Positions 8,967 through 17,503 of a stretch of 64,000 nucleotides of DNA are shown piece by piece. The DNA is from Streptomyces sp. GESEQ-35 (lineage in GTDB: Bacteria > Actinomycetota > Actinomycetes > Streptomycetales > Streptomycetaceae), in the NCBI RefSeq assembly GCF_017948485.1, contig NZ_JAFFSX010000007.1:62001-126000 (forward strand), given 5' to 3'. The notes beneath the pieces were generated by a model that was given only the letters and a program-made list of their open reading frames with translations, was not told where the DNA came from and ran no database searches. How positions within the stretch are numbered: the stretch's first letter is position 1; every line of letters starts with the position of its first letter. The position numbers were made by a program, and so were the translations under genes.

Positions 8967-9551
8967 TCAGTAGTTGGCGTTGGCGAGGATCTCGCCGTTC
9001 TTGTCGTACACGGTCACGAGGCCGTTGTCGGACTCGTAGCAGGACGTGAAGGCGGAGGCGATCAGCTTGCCCTCGCCTGCGTGCGGGCCGACCAGACCGC
9101 CGGTGAAGTCGGTGAAGACCTCGGGCGCGTCGAGAATGTCGTTGCGCTTGTCCGCGCCGGTCACCTTCGTGACGTGCTTGACCGCGGCCTTCTCCGTGTC
9201 CGTGCCGGACTTTGCGGCGCAGGCCTGGAAGTCCTCGGCCTGGGTCGTGGTCTCCTTGGCCGGCTCCTCCTTCGCCTCGCCCTCGGTCGCGTCGTCCTTG
9301 GCCGTGTCGTCCTTGGCGTTGCCGTCGGCGGTGACGGCTCTGTCCTTGCTGCTGGTGTCGTTGGAGTCGTCGCCTCCACCGCTGGTGGCGACGGCCGCGA
9401 TGACGATGAGGGCGAGGACGCCTGCGCAACCGAGTCCGGCGATCTTCGCGAAGCCGCGCTTCTTCGGCGGTTGCGGCGGGGGCGGGTAGCCGTAGCCCGG
9501 CTGTTGGGGCGGGTACGGCTGATTCGGCTGCTGCGGGTGTTGCTGGCTCAT
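8967..9551 (-). CDS. Proline-rich single-pass membrane protein of unknown function
   Basis: 194 aa with an AGGGGG ribosome site upstream of ATG 9551. The first ~30 residues are Gln/Pro/Tyr-rich (PYPPQQPGYGYPPPPQPP), then a basic stretch KKRG and one transmembrane helix (AGVLALIVIAAVA, about 43-55). A charged Asp/Lys/Glu/Thr-rich linker follows, then an extracellular domain with two cysteines (QACAAKSG and TSCYES). The layout is typical of actinobacterial membrane-tethered small domains. No enzymatic motif is visible. Confidence 0.75.
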   Translation of the reverse strand: MSQQHPQQPNQPYPPQQPGYGYPPPPQPPKKRGFAKIAGLGCAGVLALIVIAAVATSGGGDDSNDTSSKDRAVTADGNAKDDTAKDDATEGEAKEEPAKETTTQAEDFQACAAKSGTDTEKAAVKHVTKVTGADKRNDILDAPEVFTDFTGGLVGPHAGEGKLIASAFTSCYESDNGLVTVYDKNGEILANANY

Positions 9552-10116
9552 GTCGTGCCCCCTGAAGGTGATTCATGGATTGCGGGTGTACGACTCGTGA
9601 AGTACTTGTGTAGTTGCCCCGGTTCGGGAAATTCACCCGAACGTGACGAACCGGCAGGCGACGGGGGCTGCCTGCGTGTTCTACAGCCTGGGCGCAGAGT
9701 TCGGCATGGACACCGACTGAGCGGAACTATGCGCTGGGGATCCTCGAATGACGCTCCGGTCTTCCCCTGCCGCAGCCCGCGCTGACCACGGAAGCAAGGT
9801 TCTCGACAGGTGCCCGTCCGTATGTGCGCCACATTGTGGGTGTCGGCCAGTGGGCCGTTCGACCACGAACGGAGCTCGGGTGACCCGTCCTTCGGCAGTC
9901 GCAGCGCAGCCGCACAACAGCGTCCTGAACCCAAGATCTGGCAGGGCCCACGGACCCAACCACTGGACAGTGGCGCCAAGTACGAAATGAGGGCACTGCG
10001 GAAGCCCAACTCCCTCTGTGAACATGCGTAATCGAGTGCCAACGCCCACACCAGGAGAAGGCCCCGGCCGATCCCGGCCGGGGTCTTCTTGTTGTGTCTC
10101 GGGGGCGCATGCCCGT
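9552..10116. other. 565-bp region without a convincing gene
   Basis: Several short ORFs on both strands (for example 9681-10049 minus, 9748-9990 plus) have streptomycete-atypical codon patterns, no ribosome site and no recognisable motif. The only clear element is the hairpin at 10062-10083. The stretch may be a decayed gene or a non-coding transcript ending at that hairpin. Confidence 0.5.
10062..10083. terminator. Strong hairpin terminator
   Basis: CCCCGGCCG (10062-10070) pairs with CGGCCGGGG (10075-10083) around ATCC, followed on the plus strand by TCTTCTTGTTG. It could also close the minus-strand gene at 10117, but the T-rich side faces the plus strand, on which no upstream gene is visible. 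Confidence 0.7.
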
Positions 10117-10464
10117 TCAGGGCGTCTCGGCCTCCTCCGGGATCTCGTGGGCGTGCTTCAGCTCCATACGGGCGTCCACGCGCTCCGCTGCCGCGACCTC
10201 GGCCCAGAAGCGGTGGCCGCTGACGAACACCGCGAGCTCGTGTTCGCGCTGTCGGAGCTTCTCCACCTCGGCCTGTTCGTCGGCCGTCCAGCCGGGGGAC
10301 GCGGGGCGCTCCACCTTGCGCCAGCCGCCCGTGTCACTGAAGCCGTCCAGGGGCTCGACCGACCAGGGCAGCCGCTTCAGCAGGGCCGACAGCTCGGCCC
10401 GGACCTGATGCAGCTCCTCCTGACCGGCGCGGAGGTCACTCGGAAAGTCATAGGTCGTAGCCAC
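10117..10464 (-). CDS. Conserved hypothetical protein, helical
   Basis: 115 aa (MATTYDFPSDLRAGQEELHQ...). Rich in Glu, Leu and Arg with heptad-like patterns (LHQVRAELSALLKRL; EVEKLRQREHELAVF), suggesting a small soluble helical protein. No signal peptide, transmembrane segment or known catalytic motif. I recognise the type only as a conserved streptomycete hypothetical. It stands alone, divergent from the next gene. Confidence 0.75.
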   Translation of the reverse strand: MATTYDFPSDLRAGQEELHQVRAELSALLKRLPWSVEPLDGFSDTGGWRKVERPASPGWTADEQAEVEKLRQREHELAVFVSGHRFWAEVAAAERVDARMELKHAHEIPEEAETP

Positions 10465-10619
10465 GCGGCAATGCTACGCCTGTTCGATTTTGGGTTGCGA
10501 GTCTCTTTGGGGGGTTCATACGGACGGGTGTGACGGCACAACATGGCGAGCGCTGAAGTCACATGGCGCACCATGGCTCACAGGGGGCGCCGGATCGGGC
10601 GCCTACGGGAAGAGGAACG

Positions 10620-11588
10620 GTGGGCGGAGATCAGTTGAAGGCGACGGTCGTGGAGATGCGGGAGGCCGTGCGCGCGTTGGTGTCCGTGCTGGAGCCGGAG
10701 CAGGTGCGCGAGCTGCGTGCGGGGCCCGCCCGGCTGGACGCGCCCGAACTGCGGGAATGGACGTATCTGCCGGGCCCGCGCCCCGGGCTGTGCACCGAGG
10801 GCCTCGGCGGCGAGCAGCGCGAGGCTGTCGACGCGCTGCTGGCCACGGCACACAGCGCACCCGGAGCGGAGCTGGCGCGCGGCGCGATCGAGGTGGAGCG
10901 GCACCGCCGCGCCGTGGTCGGCGCCACGGGTGCCGACCGCTACTGGGTGCGGCTGCTGGGCGACCCGGACGGCGACGGACCCTGGGGCTGGCGGATGAAC
11001 GGTCACCACCTCGCCGTGCACATACTGATCACGGCGGCCGGGATGCGGGTGACGCCGCACTTCATCGGATCGGAGCCGGCGCGGATCGCGGACGGTCCGC
11101 AGGCCGGCCGCCGGCTGCTGGGGCCGGAGGAGGACCTGGCCCGGGAGCTGGTCACGGACCTGGACGCCGGCCGACGGGGGAAGGCGGTCTTCGCCGGCGC
11201 GCCGCCGGACGACATCCTGACCCGCGCCGACCCGTTCGCCGATCCGGACCTGCTGCCGGCCGGGCTGCCGTACGGGGACATGACGCCCGGTCAGCAGCGG
11301 CTGCTGGAGCGCCTGGTGCGCCGCTACCTCGACCGCGCGCCCGCCGCGTACGCGCAGGACTGCTGGTCCGATGCCGTGGCGCGAGGACTGGACGAGCTCG
11401 CCTTCGCCTGGGCCGGCGGTCTCGTTCCCGGGGACCGGCACTACTACTGTGTCCGGGCCCCGGACTTCCTCATCGAGTACGACAACACCCAGGACGACGG
11501 CAACCACGCCCACTCCGTCTGGCGGCACGTCCGCCACGACTGGGGCGCCGATCTGCTGCGCGGGCACTACACGGAGCAGCACCGGTAG
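10620..11588 (+). CDS. DUF3500 family protein
   Basis: 322 aa from GTG 10620, which has GAGGAA upstream; an ORF from 10563 lacks this. Motifs resemble DUF3500: WGWRMNGHHLAVHILI in the middle, HFIGSEPARIADGPQAGRRLL after it, and FLIEYDNTQDDGNHAHSVWR near the C-terminus, which contains conserved Asn/His residues. No signal peptide is evident in this start choice. The family has no established biochemical function. It is a single-gene unit. Confidence 0.8.
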   Translation: MGGDQLKATVVEMREAVRALVSVLEPEQVRELRAGPARLDAPELREWTYLPGPRPGLCTEGLGGEQREAVDALLATAHSAPGAELARGAIEVERHRRAVVGATGADRYWVRLLGDPDGDGPWGWRMNGHHLAVHILITAAGMRVTPHFIGSEPARIADGPQAGRRLLGPEEDLARELVTDLDAGRRGKAVFAGAPPDDILTRADPFADPDLLPAGLPYGDMTPGQQRLLERLVRRYLDRAPAAYAQDCWSDAVARGLDELAFAWAGGLVPGDRHYYCVRAPDFLIEYDNTQDDGNHAHSVWRHVRHDWGADLLRGHYTEQHR

Positions 11589-11642
11589 CCTCCGGCCGAG
11601 CGGCTCGGCCAGTCCGACGATGATGGACATCGCCGGTCCGGC

Positions 11643-12002
11643 TCAGCGGCCGGGCCTCAGCCGAGCGAGCCGGCGGAGCAGCCCTCGTCGTGAGCGGCGA
11701 GGACGTGGGCGATGGGGACGGCGATCCTCCGTGCCGGCCTGACCGGCTTCGCCGGCGCCTCGCCTCCAGTGGCCGTCCGGCGACAGGAGCGGCGCCTTGC
11801 GCTCTGCTTGCGCTCGGATCTCGACGTAGGACTCGTGGGCAGTGATCCGGTACGCCTCTTCGAAGGAGGCCAGGGCTGCGCTCATGGCGGCACCTGCGAG
11901 GCCCCGGCGGCGAATGCGCCAGGCCAGCCAGGCGAAGGAACCCATGACCGCGGCAAGGCCGCCGACCAAGATCAGGAACGGTAAGAACGCGTCCACGGGC
12001 AT
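11643..12002 (-). CDS. Small single-pass membrane protein
   Basis: 119 aa from ATG 12002 (MPVDAFLPFLILVGG). One hydrophobic helix (about residues 6-28) is followed by WRIRRRG and the pattern FEEAYRITAHESYVEIRAQAERKAPLLSPDGHWR, a streptomycete small membrane protein type. The last ~35 residues are Arg/Gly-rich and look less conserved, so a frame change near the 3' end is possible. No function is known. It lies 66 bp downstream of the SCO0607-type lipoprotein gene on the same strand. Confidence 0.65.
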   Translation of the reverse strand: MPVDAFLPFLILVGGLAAVMGSFAWLAWRIRRRGLAGAAMSAALASFEEAYRITAHESYVEIRAQAERKAPLLSPDGHWRRGAGEAGQAGTEDRRPHRPRPRRSRRGLLRRLARLRPGR

Positions 12003-12067
12003 GAGGCTAGCGGACGACCGTGATGCCCGAAGTGGCCAACCGGCGTACGGGCCGGGCCGGCTGGTCG

Positions 12068-12406
12068 CTACGCGGCCGGTGCGTCGATGATGTTGCCGTC
12101 CTTGTCGAGGGTGTGGGTGCGCCAGTAGACGTCCCACTTGTCGTCGACCTGCTGCGGCACCTTGCCCTCCGGATACCGCGTGTATCCCGCCGGGGGCTTT
12201 TCGCCGTCGGTCACACACGCCGAACCGGTGCCGTTCACGGTCAGGACGGGGTACTCGCCGCTGCCACAGGTGTTCTCCTGGTATCCGAGAGAGCATCCGG
12301 TGAGTGCCACGACCGCGGCCGCGCCGACGAGAGCAGCACCGGCGGCCCGGAACCTGCCGGGGCGGAACGCGGTGGTGGGTCCGCTGACCCTGCGGGACAT
12401 GGGCAC
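12068..12406 (-). CDS. SCO0607-type small lipoprotein
   Basis: 112 aa. GTG 12406 has AGGAGA at good spacing; ATG 12400 is the alternative. The signal sequence ends in the lipobox ALTGC, giving a lipid-anchored mature protein of about 70 residues with three further cysteine/aromatic motifs (ENTCGSGEYPV, SACVTDGEKPP, DVYWRTHTLDKDG). The family is known only as a streptomycete lipoprotein; no activity is established. Confidence 0.8.
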   Translation of the reverse strand: MPMSRRVSGPTTAFRPGRFRAAGAALVGAAAVVALTGCSLGYQENTCGSGEYPVLTVNGTGSACVTDGEKPPAGYTRYPEGKVPQQVDDKWDVYWRTHTLDKDGNIIDAPAA

Positions 12407-12587
12407 GATCGTCTCCTGTCGTTCGGTCTGTCTCCACTCTCGCCGCCGATGATCGCCGTGCCCTGAGTACGCGTACTCAGGAACGCCCGACGCGGATGCT
12501 CAACACCATCGATGAGTTTCCGCTGCGCGCCGGGTCTACGTTCCGGACAGCAGCGGCGTGCAGCCCTCGGTCTCCGGAGGAGATGGC

Positions 12588-13160
12588 ATGAGCAAGGTAG
12601 TGATGCACAACGTCGTTTCCGTGGACGGCTTCATCGCCGACGCGGACGACCAGGTGGGCCCGCTGTTCGACTGGTACGGCAACGGCGACGTCCACCTCAG
12701 CGAGTTCGCGCAGATCTCGAAGGTCTCGGCCGAGTACGTCGAGCCGATGCTGGCGAGCATCGGGACACTGGTCGTCGGGCGGCATGTGTTCGACATGACC
12801 AATGGCTGGGAGGGCAAACCGCCGACCGGTGCACACATCGTCGTGGTCTCGCACCGGCCCAGGCCCGAGGGATGGCACCCGGAGGCGCCGTACCACTTCG
12901 TCGACGATGTGGCACAGGCGATCGAGCTGGCCAGGGAACTCGCGGGGGAGCGCAACGTCGGCGTCGCGGCGGGCGACGTGGGCGGGCAGGCGTTCGCCCT
13001 CGGCCTGGTGGACGAGGTGGCGATGGACGTCGTACCCGTGGTCTTCGGCTCGGGCAAGCGGTACTTCGGTTCGGTCGACGCCCAGCACCTGCTGGAGGAC
13101 CCGCACACGGTGATCCAGGGCGACCGTGTGCTGCACCTGCGCTACCGCGTCCGCCGGTAG
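12588..13160 (+). CDS. Dihydrofolate-reductase-like (RibD C-terminal fold) oxidoreductase
   Basis: 190 aa from ATG 12588 with a strong GGAGGAG site. The N-terminus MSKVVMHNVVSVDGFIAD is the hallmark of the RibD_C/DHFR-like family; GTLVVGRHVFDM and the glycine-rich VGVAAGDVGGQAFALGLVDE form the NADPH-binding core, and the C-terminal VPVVFGSGKRYFG is typical. Members reduce pyrimidines or pterin-like compounds, but most actinobacterial paralogs have unknown substrates. It stands alone; a decayed DUF1801 gene follows. Confidence 0.88.
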   Translation: MSKVVMHNVVSVDGFIADADDQVGPLFDWYGNGDVHLSEFAQISKVSAEYVEPMLASIGTLVVGRHVFDMTNGWEGKPPTGAHIVVVSHRPRPEGWHPEAPYHFVDDVAQAIELARELAGERNVGVAAGDVGGQAFALGLVDEVAMDVVPVVFGSGKRYFGSVDAQHLLEDPHTVIQGDRVLHLRYRVRR

Positions 13161-13190
13161 CGCGCGACCCGTACCGCCTACCCTCGCCGC

Positions 13191-13408
13191 ATGGTGCAGA
13201 GCAAGGCGACCGACGTCGACGGCTACCTCGCCGAGGTCTCCGAGGACCGCGGGACGGGGTCGCCGAGATCGCCTTCGCCGGCCAGAAGCAGTACATCTCC
13301 TTCTATCTGATGCGCACCGACGTCCGCGCGGCCTTCGAGGAGCGGCTGGCCGGACAGGACATGGGCAAGGGGTGTCTGCGGTTCCGTAAGCCGGAGGCCG
13401 TCGACCTC
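13191..13408 (+). pseudogene. Remnant of a DUF1801 (YdhG-like) gene
   Basis: ATG 13191 begins a DUF1801-like N-terminus (VDGYLAEVSEDR). At about 13250 the frame shifts and the sequence continues as GVAEIAFAGQKQYISFYLMR and DMGKGCLRFRKPE, the normal C-terminal half. Roughly 35 codons that should lie between, including the region with the conserved PAY motif, are missing. The C-terminus runs into the 3' end of the convergent epoxide hydrolase gene. An internal deletion is the simplest explanation. The intact family is a small protein of unclear function. Confidence 0.75.
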
Positions 13409-14393
13409 ACTCGGGCAGGTCGTCGAGCCAGGCCGTCAGACGGTGGTTGACCTCGTCGGGGCGTTCCTGCTGGATCCAGTGGCCGCAGCCCTCCAGCAGG
13501 TGTGAGCCGCGCAGGCCCGGGAGGGTCGTGGAGTACGCGTCGATCGCGTCGGCCAGCCAGGTCGTGGAGGCGTCGAGCGTGCCGCCCAGGAAGAGGGACG
13601 GCTGCGGGACGGGGGCGCCGGCGAAGGACTGGAGGTCCTCCCAGTCGCGGTCCATGCAGCGGTAGCGGTTCAGGGCGCCGCTCAGGCCCGTGCGCTCGAA
13701 CTCCGCCGCGTAGACGTCGAGTTCGGCCTCGCTGAGCCAGGACGGCAGCCGGCCTGCGGGGAAGCGGTCGCGCAGGGTTTTGCCGGGGCTCACGAAGTGC
13801 GGGTCGGGGGCGCCCGGCGCGGGCATCGTGTCGGCGGAGAGGGCGGCGTAGAAGCCGGCGAGCCAGCCCCGTACGTCCGGTTCGATCTCGCGCTCGGCGT
13901 GGCCCGGTTCCTGGAAGTAGGAGACGTAGAACTCCTCCTCCCCGCCCATGCCCGCGAACACCTCGCTCGGCCTGGGGCCGCCGGGCGGGGTGTACGGGAC
14001 GCTCAGCAGACCGACCGCGCGGAAGACGTCGGGGCGCAGCAGCGCGGAGTGCGCGGCGATCGTCGCGCCCCAGTCGTGCCCGACGATCACCGCGGACGTC
14101 TCGCCCAGCGCCTCCACCACGGCGACGTTGTCCTCCACCAGCTCGACCGTCCGGTACGCCTCCACCGCCTCCGGCCGCGACGAACGCCCGTAGCCGCGGA
14201 CATCCACGGCGACCGCGCGGTATCCCGCCGCGGCCAGCGCCGGCAGCTGGCGGCGCCAGGAGTACCAGGACTCAGGGAAGCCGTGCACCAGCAGGACGAG
14301 CGGGCCGCTGCCCTGTTCTGCCAGGTGGATCCGGCCGGCGGGGGAGGGGACGAGTCGGTGCGTGACGTTCGGGAGCGTGTCCGGGTGGGGCAT
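13407..14393 (-). CDS. Epoxide hydrolase-type alpha/beta hydrolase
   Basis: 328 aa. Oxyanion-hole motif HGFPESWYSWR near residue 38; nucleophile elbow GHDWGA with Asp near residue 105; C-terminal catalytic His in EGCGHWIQQERP. The Asp nucleophile (rather than Ser) and the cap-domain tyrosine pattern point to the soluble epoxide hydrolase family, which opens epoxides to diols through an aspartyl ester; haloalkane dehalogenase relatives share parts of this motif. No signal peptide, so cytoplasmic. It stands alone and converges on the DUF1801 remnant. Confidence 0.88.
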   Translation of the reverse strand: MPHPDTLPNVTHRLVPSPAGRIHLAEQGSGPLVLLVHGFPESWYSWRRQLPALAAAGYRAVAVDVRGYGRSSRPEAVEAYRTVELVEDNVAVVEALGETSAVIVGHDWGATIAAHSALLRPDVFRAVGLLSVPYTPPGGPRPSEVFAGMGGEEEFYVSYFQEPGHAEREIEPDVRGWLAGFYAALSADTMPAPGAPDPHFVSPGKTLRDRFPAGRLPSWLSEAELDVYAAEFERTGLSGALNRYRCMDRDWEDLQSFAGAPVPQPSLFLGGTLDASTTWLADAIDAYSTTLPGLRGSHLLEGCGHWIQQERPDEVNHRLTAWLDDLPE

Positions 14394-14516
14394 GGATCCG
14401 ATCCTCCGTGCGTGGGGTGAATTGCGCTCGTACGGCGATCCTGCGGGGGCCGGGCGGACGCGGGCGAGACTTGTTGCCGGTTCGGCAAACAGCTGCGGAG
14501 ACCGCGGCTCGGGGCG

Positions 14517-15074
14517 ATGTCAGACCCGGGGCCTACTGTGATCGGTATGGATGCGGCGAGCGCGGAGACGGTGCGGCTGGTGCCCTGGGCCGAGGGGGAC
14601 TTCTGGCTGCTGCGGAGGAACAACAGCCCTGAGATGACCGAGCACTTGGGCGGACCGGAGACGGAGGAGAAGCTGGTCGCCCGGCATCGGCGGTATGTCG
14701 ATCTGGCGACCGGCGGGATGTTCCGGGTCGTTCTGGCGGACGGCGGCGAGAGCGTCGGGGCCATCGGGTTCTGGGAGCGGGAGTGGCAGGGGGAGACGGT
14801 GTGGGAGACGGGGTGGGCGGTGCTGCCCGAGTTCCAGGGGCGGGGGCTTGCGGCGGGGGCCGCCCGCGCAGTTGTCGAGACCGCGCGAGCGGCCGGCCGG
14901 AACCGATATCTGCACGCCTTTCCGAAGGCGGACCATGCCGCGTCGAACGGCGTCTGCCGAAGAGCCGGCTTCACGCTCGTCGGGCAGTCGCGGTTCGAGT
15001 ACCCGAAGGGGCACTGGATCACGTCCAACGACTGGCGGGTGGACCTGGGGGAGGTCCTGGAGGGGCCCGGCTAG
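14517..15074 (+). CDS. GNAT-family N-acetyltransferase
   Basis: 185 aa from ATG 14517 (GGGGCG upstream); ATG 14547 is an alternative start. The acetyl-CoA-binding motif A is seen in GWAVLPEFQGRGLAAGAARA, and the RimJ/L-like C-terminal pattern NGVCRRAGFTLVGQ follows. The family transfers acetyl from acetyl-CoA to amines or protein N-termini; the substrate is not predictable here. It is followed by a copy of the chromosomal repeat and a convergent gene. Confidence 0.85.
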   Translation: MSDPGPTVIGMDAASAETVRLVPWAEGDFWLLRRNNSPEMTEHLGGPETEEKLVARHRRYVDLATGGMFRVVLADGGESVGAIGFWEREWQGETVWETGWAVLPEFQGRGLAAGAARAVVETARAAGRNRYLHAFPKADHAASNGVCRRAGFTLVGQSRFEYPKGHWITSNDWRVDLGEVLEGPG

Positions 15075-15110
15075 GCGCTCCGCGGGAAGTGCCGGGAGCG
15101 GCCGTCGGTC

Positions 15111-15180
15111 GGCTGCGGGTCCGTCGTGGCTGGTCGCGCAGTTCCCCGCGCCCCTTCGGGGCGCTGCCGAACCGCAGCCG
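15111..15180 (+). repeat. Palindromic chromosomal repeat, short form (copy 4)
   Basis: Core CTGGTCGCGCAGTTCCCCGC followed by GCCCCTTCGGGGCGCTGCC. It is framed by an outer inverted repeat (GGCTGCGGGT ... AACCGCAGCC), making the element a nested palindrome. It lies between convergent genes. Confidence 0.85.
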
Positions 15181-15196
15181 ACTTCGCCAGGGCCGC

Positions 15197-16099
15197 TCAG
15201 TGACCGGCGTCCCCCAACTCCCTTACCACTCTTGTCGCCACCGGCACCGGCACCTCGTGCCGCTCTGCCGCGCGCAGCAACGCACCGCCGATCGCGTCGA
15301 GTTCCAGCGGACGGCCCGCCTCGGCGTCGCGTTGCATCGACGACTTGGTCGGGGGCGGGAAGGCGTCGTAGAGGGCGAGTGACTGGGCCGGGTCGGCGGG
15401 GCCGCCGCAGGCGTGGCTGACCGCCGCCGTCTCCTCCACCAGGGCGGTCAACTCCTCGCGATGGCTGGTGCGTACGTCGCCGAGCGGGAGTCCGTAGCAG
15501 GTGGTCAGCAGGGCGAAGGGTGCCAGGAAGGACATCTTCGCCCAGAGGGTCGCCGTCTCGTCGGGCAGGACGCGGGTGGTCGGGCCCGCGGCGGTGAGCG
15601 CCGCGGCGAGCGTGTCGAGGCGGTCCGGGGGTACGTCGGTGCCGGTCAGGTCGATTTCGGCGAGGGGGCTGCCGTGCTCGATCTGCCCCGCTGCGACGCG
15701 TGTCGACTCCGTGCGGATGACGGCGGGGGCGACCCGGTCCGGGCGGTAGCGGGCGCGCAGGGTCGCGGGGTGGTCGACGCCGTTGAGGAACGGCACGAGC
15801 AGGGCATCGCCGAGTGCGGCGGGCGGGATGCGGTCGAGGGCTGCGTCAAGTGCCGTGTGCTTGACGGCGATCAGACAGGCGTCGACCGGTTCGCGCAGTT
15901 CGGTGTAGGCCTCGACGCGGGCCGTGAAGTCGCCGAACAGTCCGCTGCTGACCTGGATTCCGGCCGCGTTGAGCGTCTTGGCGGTGTCCTCTCCGGCCAG
16001 GCAGATCACCCGGTGCCCGGCACGGGACAGAAGCGCGCCGAGCAGGCCGCCGATGCCGCCCGGGCCGAGTACGGCCACGGTGAGTTCGTCGTTCGCCAT
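15197..16099 (-). CDS. Ketopantoate reductase (PanE/ApbA)-family oxidoreductase
   Basis: 300 aa. Rossmann motif VLGPGGIGGLLGALL at the N-terminus (residues 9-23), central VKHTALDAAL and NGVDH motifs of the ApbA/PanE domain, and the C-terminal all-helical domain containing KSSMQRDAEAGRPLELDAI, the usual KSSMxxD region. The family reduces 2-dehydropantoate to pantoate with NADPH, but actinobacteria carry several paralogs with other substrates. There are no pantothenate genes nearby, so physiological assignment is open. Confidence 0.85.
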   Translation of the reverse strand: MANDELTVAVLGPGGIGGLLGALLSRAGHRVICLAGEDTAKTLNAAGIQVSSGLFGDFTARVEAYTELREPVDACLIAVKHTALDAALDRIPPAALGDALLVPFLNGVDHPATLRARYRPDRVAPAVIRTESTRVAAGQIEHGSPLAEIDLTGTDVPPDRLDTLAAALTAAGPTTRVLPDETATLWAKMSFLAPFALLTTCYGLPLGDVRTSHREELTALVEETAAVSHACGGPADPAQSLALYDAFPPPTKSSMQRDAEAGRPLELDAIGGALLRAAERHEVPVPVATRVVRELGDAGH

Positions 16100-16291
16100 G
16101 TGTGTCCCTTCATCGGTCGGCCCCGTAGCGGTGGCCGCCTCGGGGCGATCATCGCAGGCGCCACCCGTGCCACCCGCGCCATCAGAGGCTTGTGGTCATG
16201 AACTGCACAATCGGGAGGGGGAGAGCGGTATTCCCGGCGGATTCGCTGCGGATTCCCTGCCGGTCGTCCCGTGCGGGGTGAGACTGGGGTT

Positions 16292-16522
16292 ATGTGCCGC
16301 AGTATCAAGACGCTTCGTCCGCCGTTGTTGGCCGAGGAGGCGACCGAGGAAGAGATCCGGGCCGCTGCCTTGCAGTATGTGCGGAAGGTGTCCGGGTTCC
16401 GGGCGCCGGCCGCCCACAACCAGGAGGTGTTCGACCGCGCCGTGGAGGTGATTGCCGAGGCAACGGCCGAGTTGCTGGACGGCTTGGAGATTCGGGGGGC
16501 GACGGCTCGACGGGCCGGATAG
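16292..16522 (+). CDS. DUF2277 family protein
   Basis: 76 aa from ATG 16292 (MCRSIKTLRPP); the ORF extends upstream to 16271 but the family normally begins with MCR. The motif ATEEEIRAAALQYVRKVSG is highly characteristic of DUF2277, a small helical family of unknown function. It is a single-gene unit followed by a copy of the chromosomal repeat. Confidence 0.9.
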   Translation: MCRSIKTLRPPLLAEEATEEEIRAAALQYVRKVSGFRAPAAHNQEVFDRAVEVIAEATAELLDGLEIRGATARRAG

Positions 16523-16537
16523 GGCCGGCTAAGCAGG

Positions 16538-16607
16538 TCGGCTGCGGTTCGGCAGCGCCCCGAAGGGGCGCGGGGAACTGCGCGACAAGCCCCCACCGGC
16601 CCGCGGC
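16538..16607 (-). repeat. Palindromic chromosomal repeat, short form (copy 5)
   Basis: Reverse-orientation core (AAGGGGCGCGGGGAACTGCG followed by CGACAAGCCCCCACCGGCCC), with flanking CGGCTGCGG. It lies between the convergent DUF2277 and DedA-type genes. Confidence 0.85.
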
Positions 16608-16645
16608 GAACGAACCGCAGATCCAACCGCATATCCAGCGGAGCG

Positions 16646-17257
16646 CTACGCCGGTCTTCGCCGCATCAGATACCCGGCGACCGCGCCCGCCGCGAACAGC
16701 GCCGCCACCGACACCGCCGTCGCCAGCCAGGTCGCGCCCAGCCAGTGCGCGCCGAAGTAGCCGAGGGCGACGCTGTAGGTGGCCCAGGAGAGGCCGGCCA
16801 GGGCGGACCAGGGGAGGAAGTCCCGGGCGCGGCGGTGGGCGGCGCCTGCGGTGAGGGAGACCACGGAGCGGCCGGCCGGGGCGAAGCGGGCCAGGACGAC
16901 CAGGGCTCCGCCGCCGCGGGAGAGGGCGGTGCCGAGACGTTCCTGCGCGGTGCTCAGACGTCGGGAGCGGGCGATCGCGCGGTCCAGGCGAGGGCTGCCC
17001 GCCCAGGCCAGGCGGTAGGCGACGAGGTCGCCCAGCACGGATGCCGTCGTGGCGCACAGCGTCAGGGCCAGGATGTCGGGGACCTGGTGCGGTACGTCAC
17101 CCGTCGCCGCGCTCGAACCCGCCGCGGCCGCCGTCGCCGCCGTGATGACCAGGACCCCGCTCGGCAGTAACGGGACGAAGACGTCCAGCAGGATGGAAAG
17201 GGCCACCACGGCATAAATCCATGGACTGGCCGTCAGCGACCCCACGCTCTCGAACAC
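16646..17257 (-). CDS. DedA-family (VTT domain) membrane protein
   Basis: 203 aa from GTG 17257, with GGGAG upstream; the ORF extends to 17398 without support. Several transmembrane helices, and the DedA signature in the middle: LGDLVAYRLAW, then ARFAPAGRSVVSLTAGAA, which includes the conserved F-x-P-x-x-R element. DedA proteins are now viewed as polyprenyl-phosphate or lipid flippases and influence envelope homeostasis; the specific cargo here is unknown. It stands alone. Confidence 0.85.
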   Translation of the reverse strand: MFESVGSLTASPWIYAVVALSILLDVFVPLLPSGVLVITAATAAAAGSSAATGDVPHQVPDILALTLCATTASVLGDLVAYRLAWAGSPRLDRAIARSRRLSTAQERLGTALSRGGGALVVLARFAPAGRSVVSLTAGAAHRRARDFLPWSALAGLSWATYSVALGYFGAHWLGATWLATAVSVAALFAAGAVAGYLMRRRPA

Positions 17258-17503
17258 CGCTACTCCCGTGACTCCCCCGTTGGCCGGCCCAACCGTGCCG
17301 CGATGTCGCGGGGGAGCGGCAGGGGCGGCCTGTAACAGCCATACAGCGTACGCCGGGGGTGTGACAGGGGATTCACGGGGGGCTCGTGGGTTCGGCACGG
17401 CTTGTTCACCCGGGTGCCGCTTCCCGGGGGCGGCCCCGGCCGGTGTCCCGTAGCACGGACAGAGGGCAACACATCACTCTGAACGTGAGGAACGGTACAC
17501 ATC

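Noticed and set aside
9681..10049. 122-aa minus-strand ORF in the orphan stretch
   Set aside because: No ribosome site, no motif and irregular codon use; two other overlapping frames are equally open.
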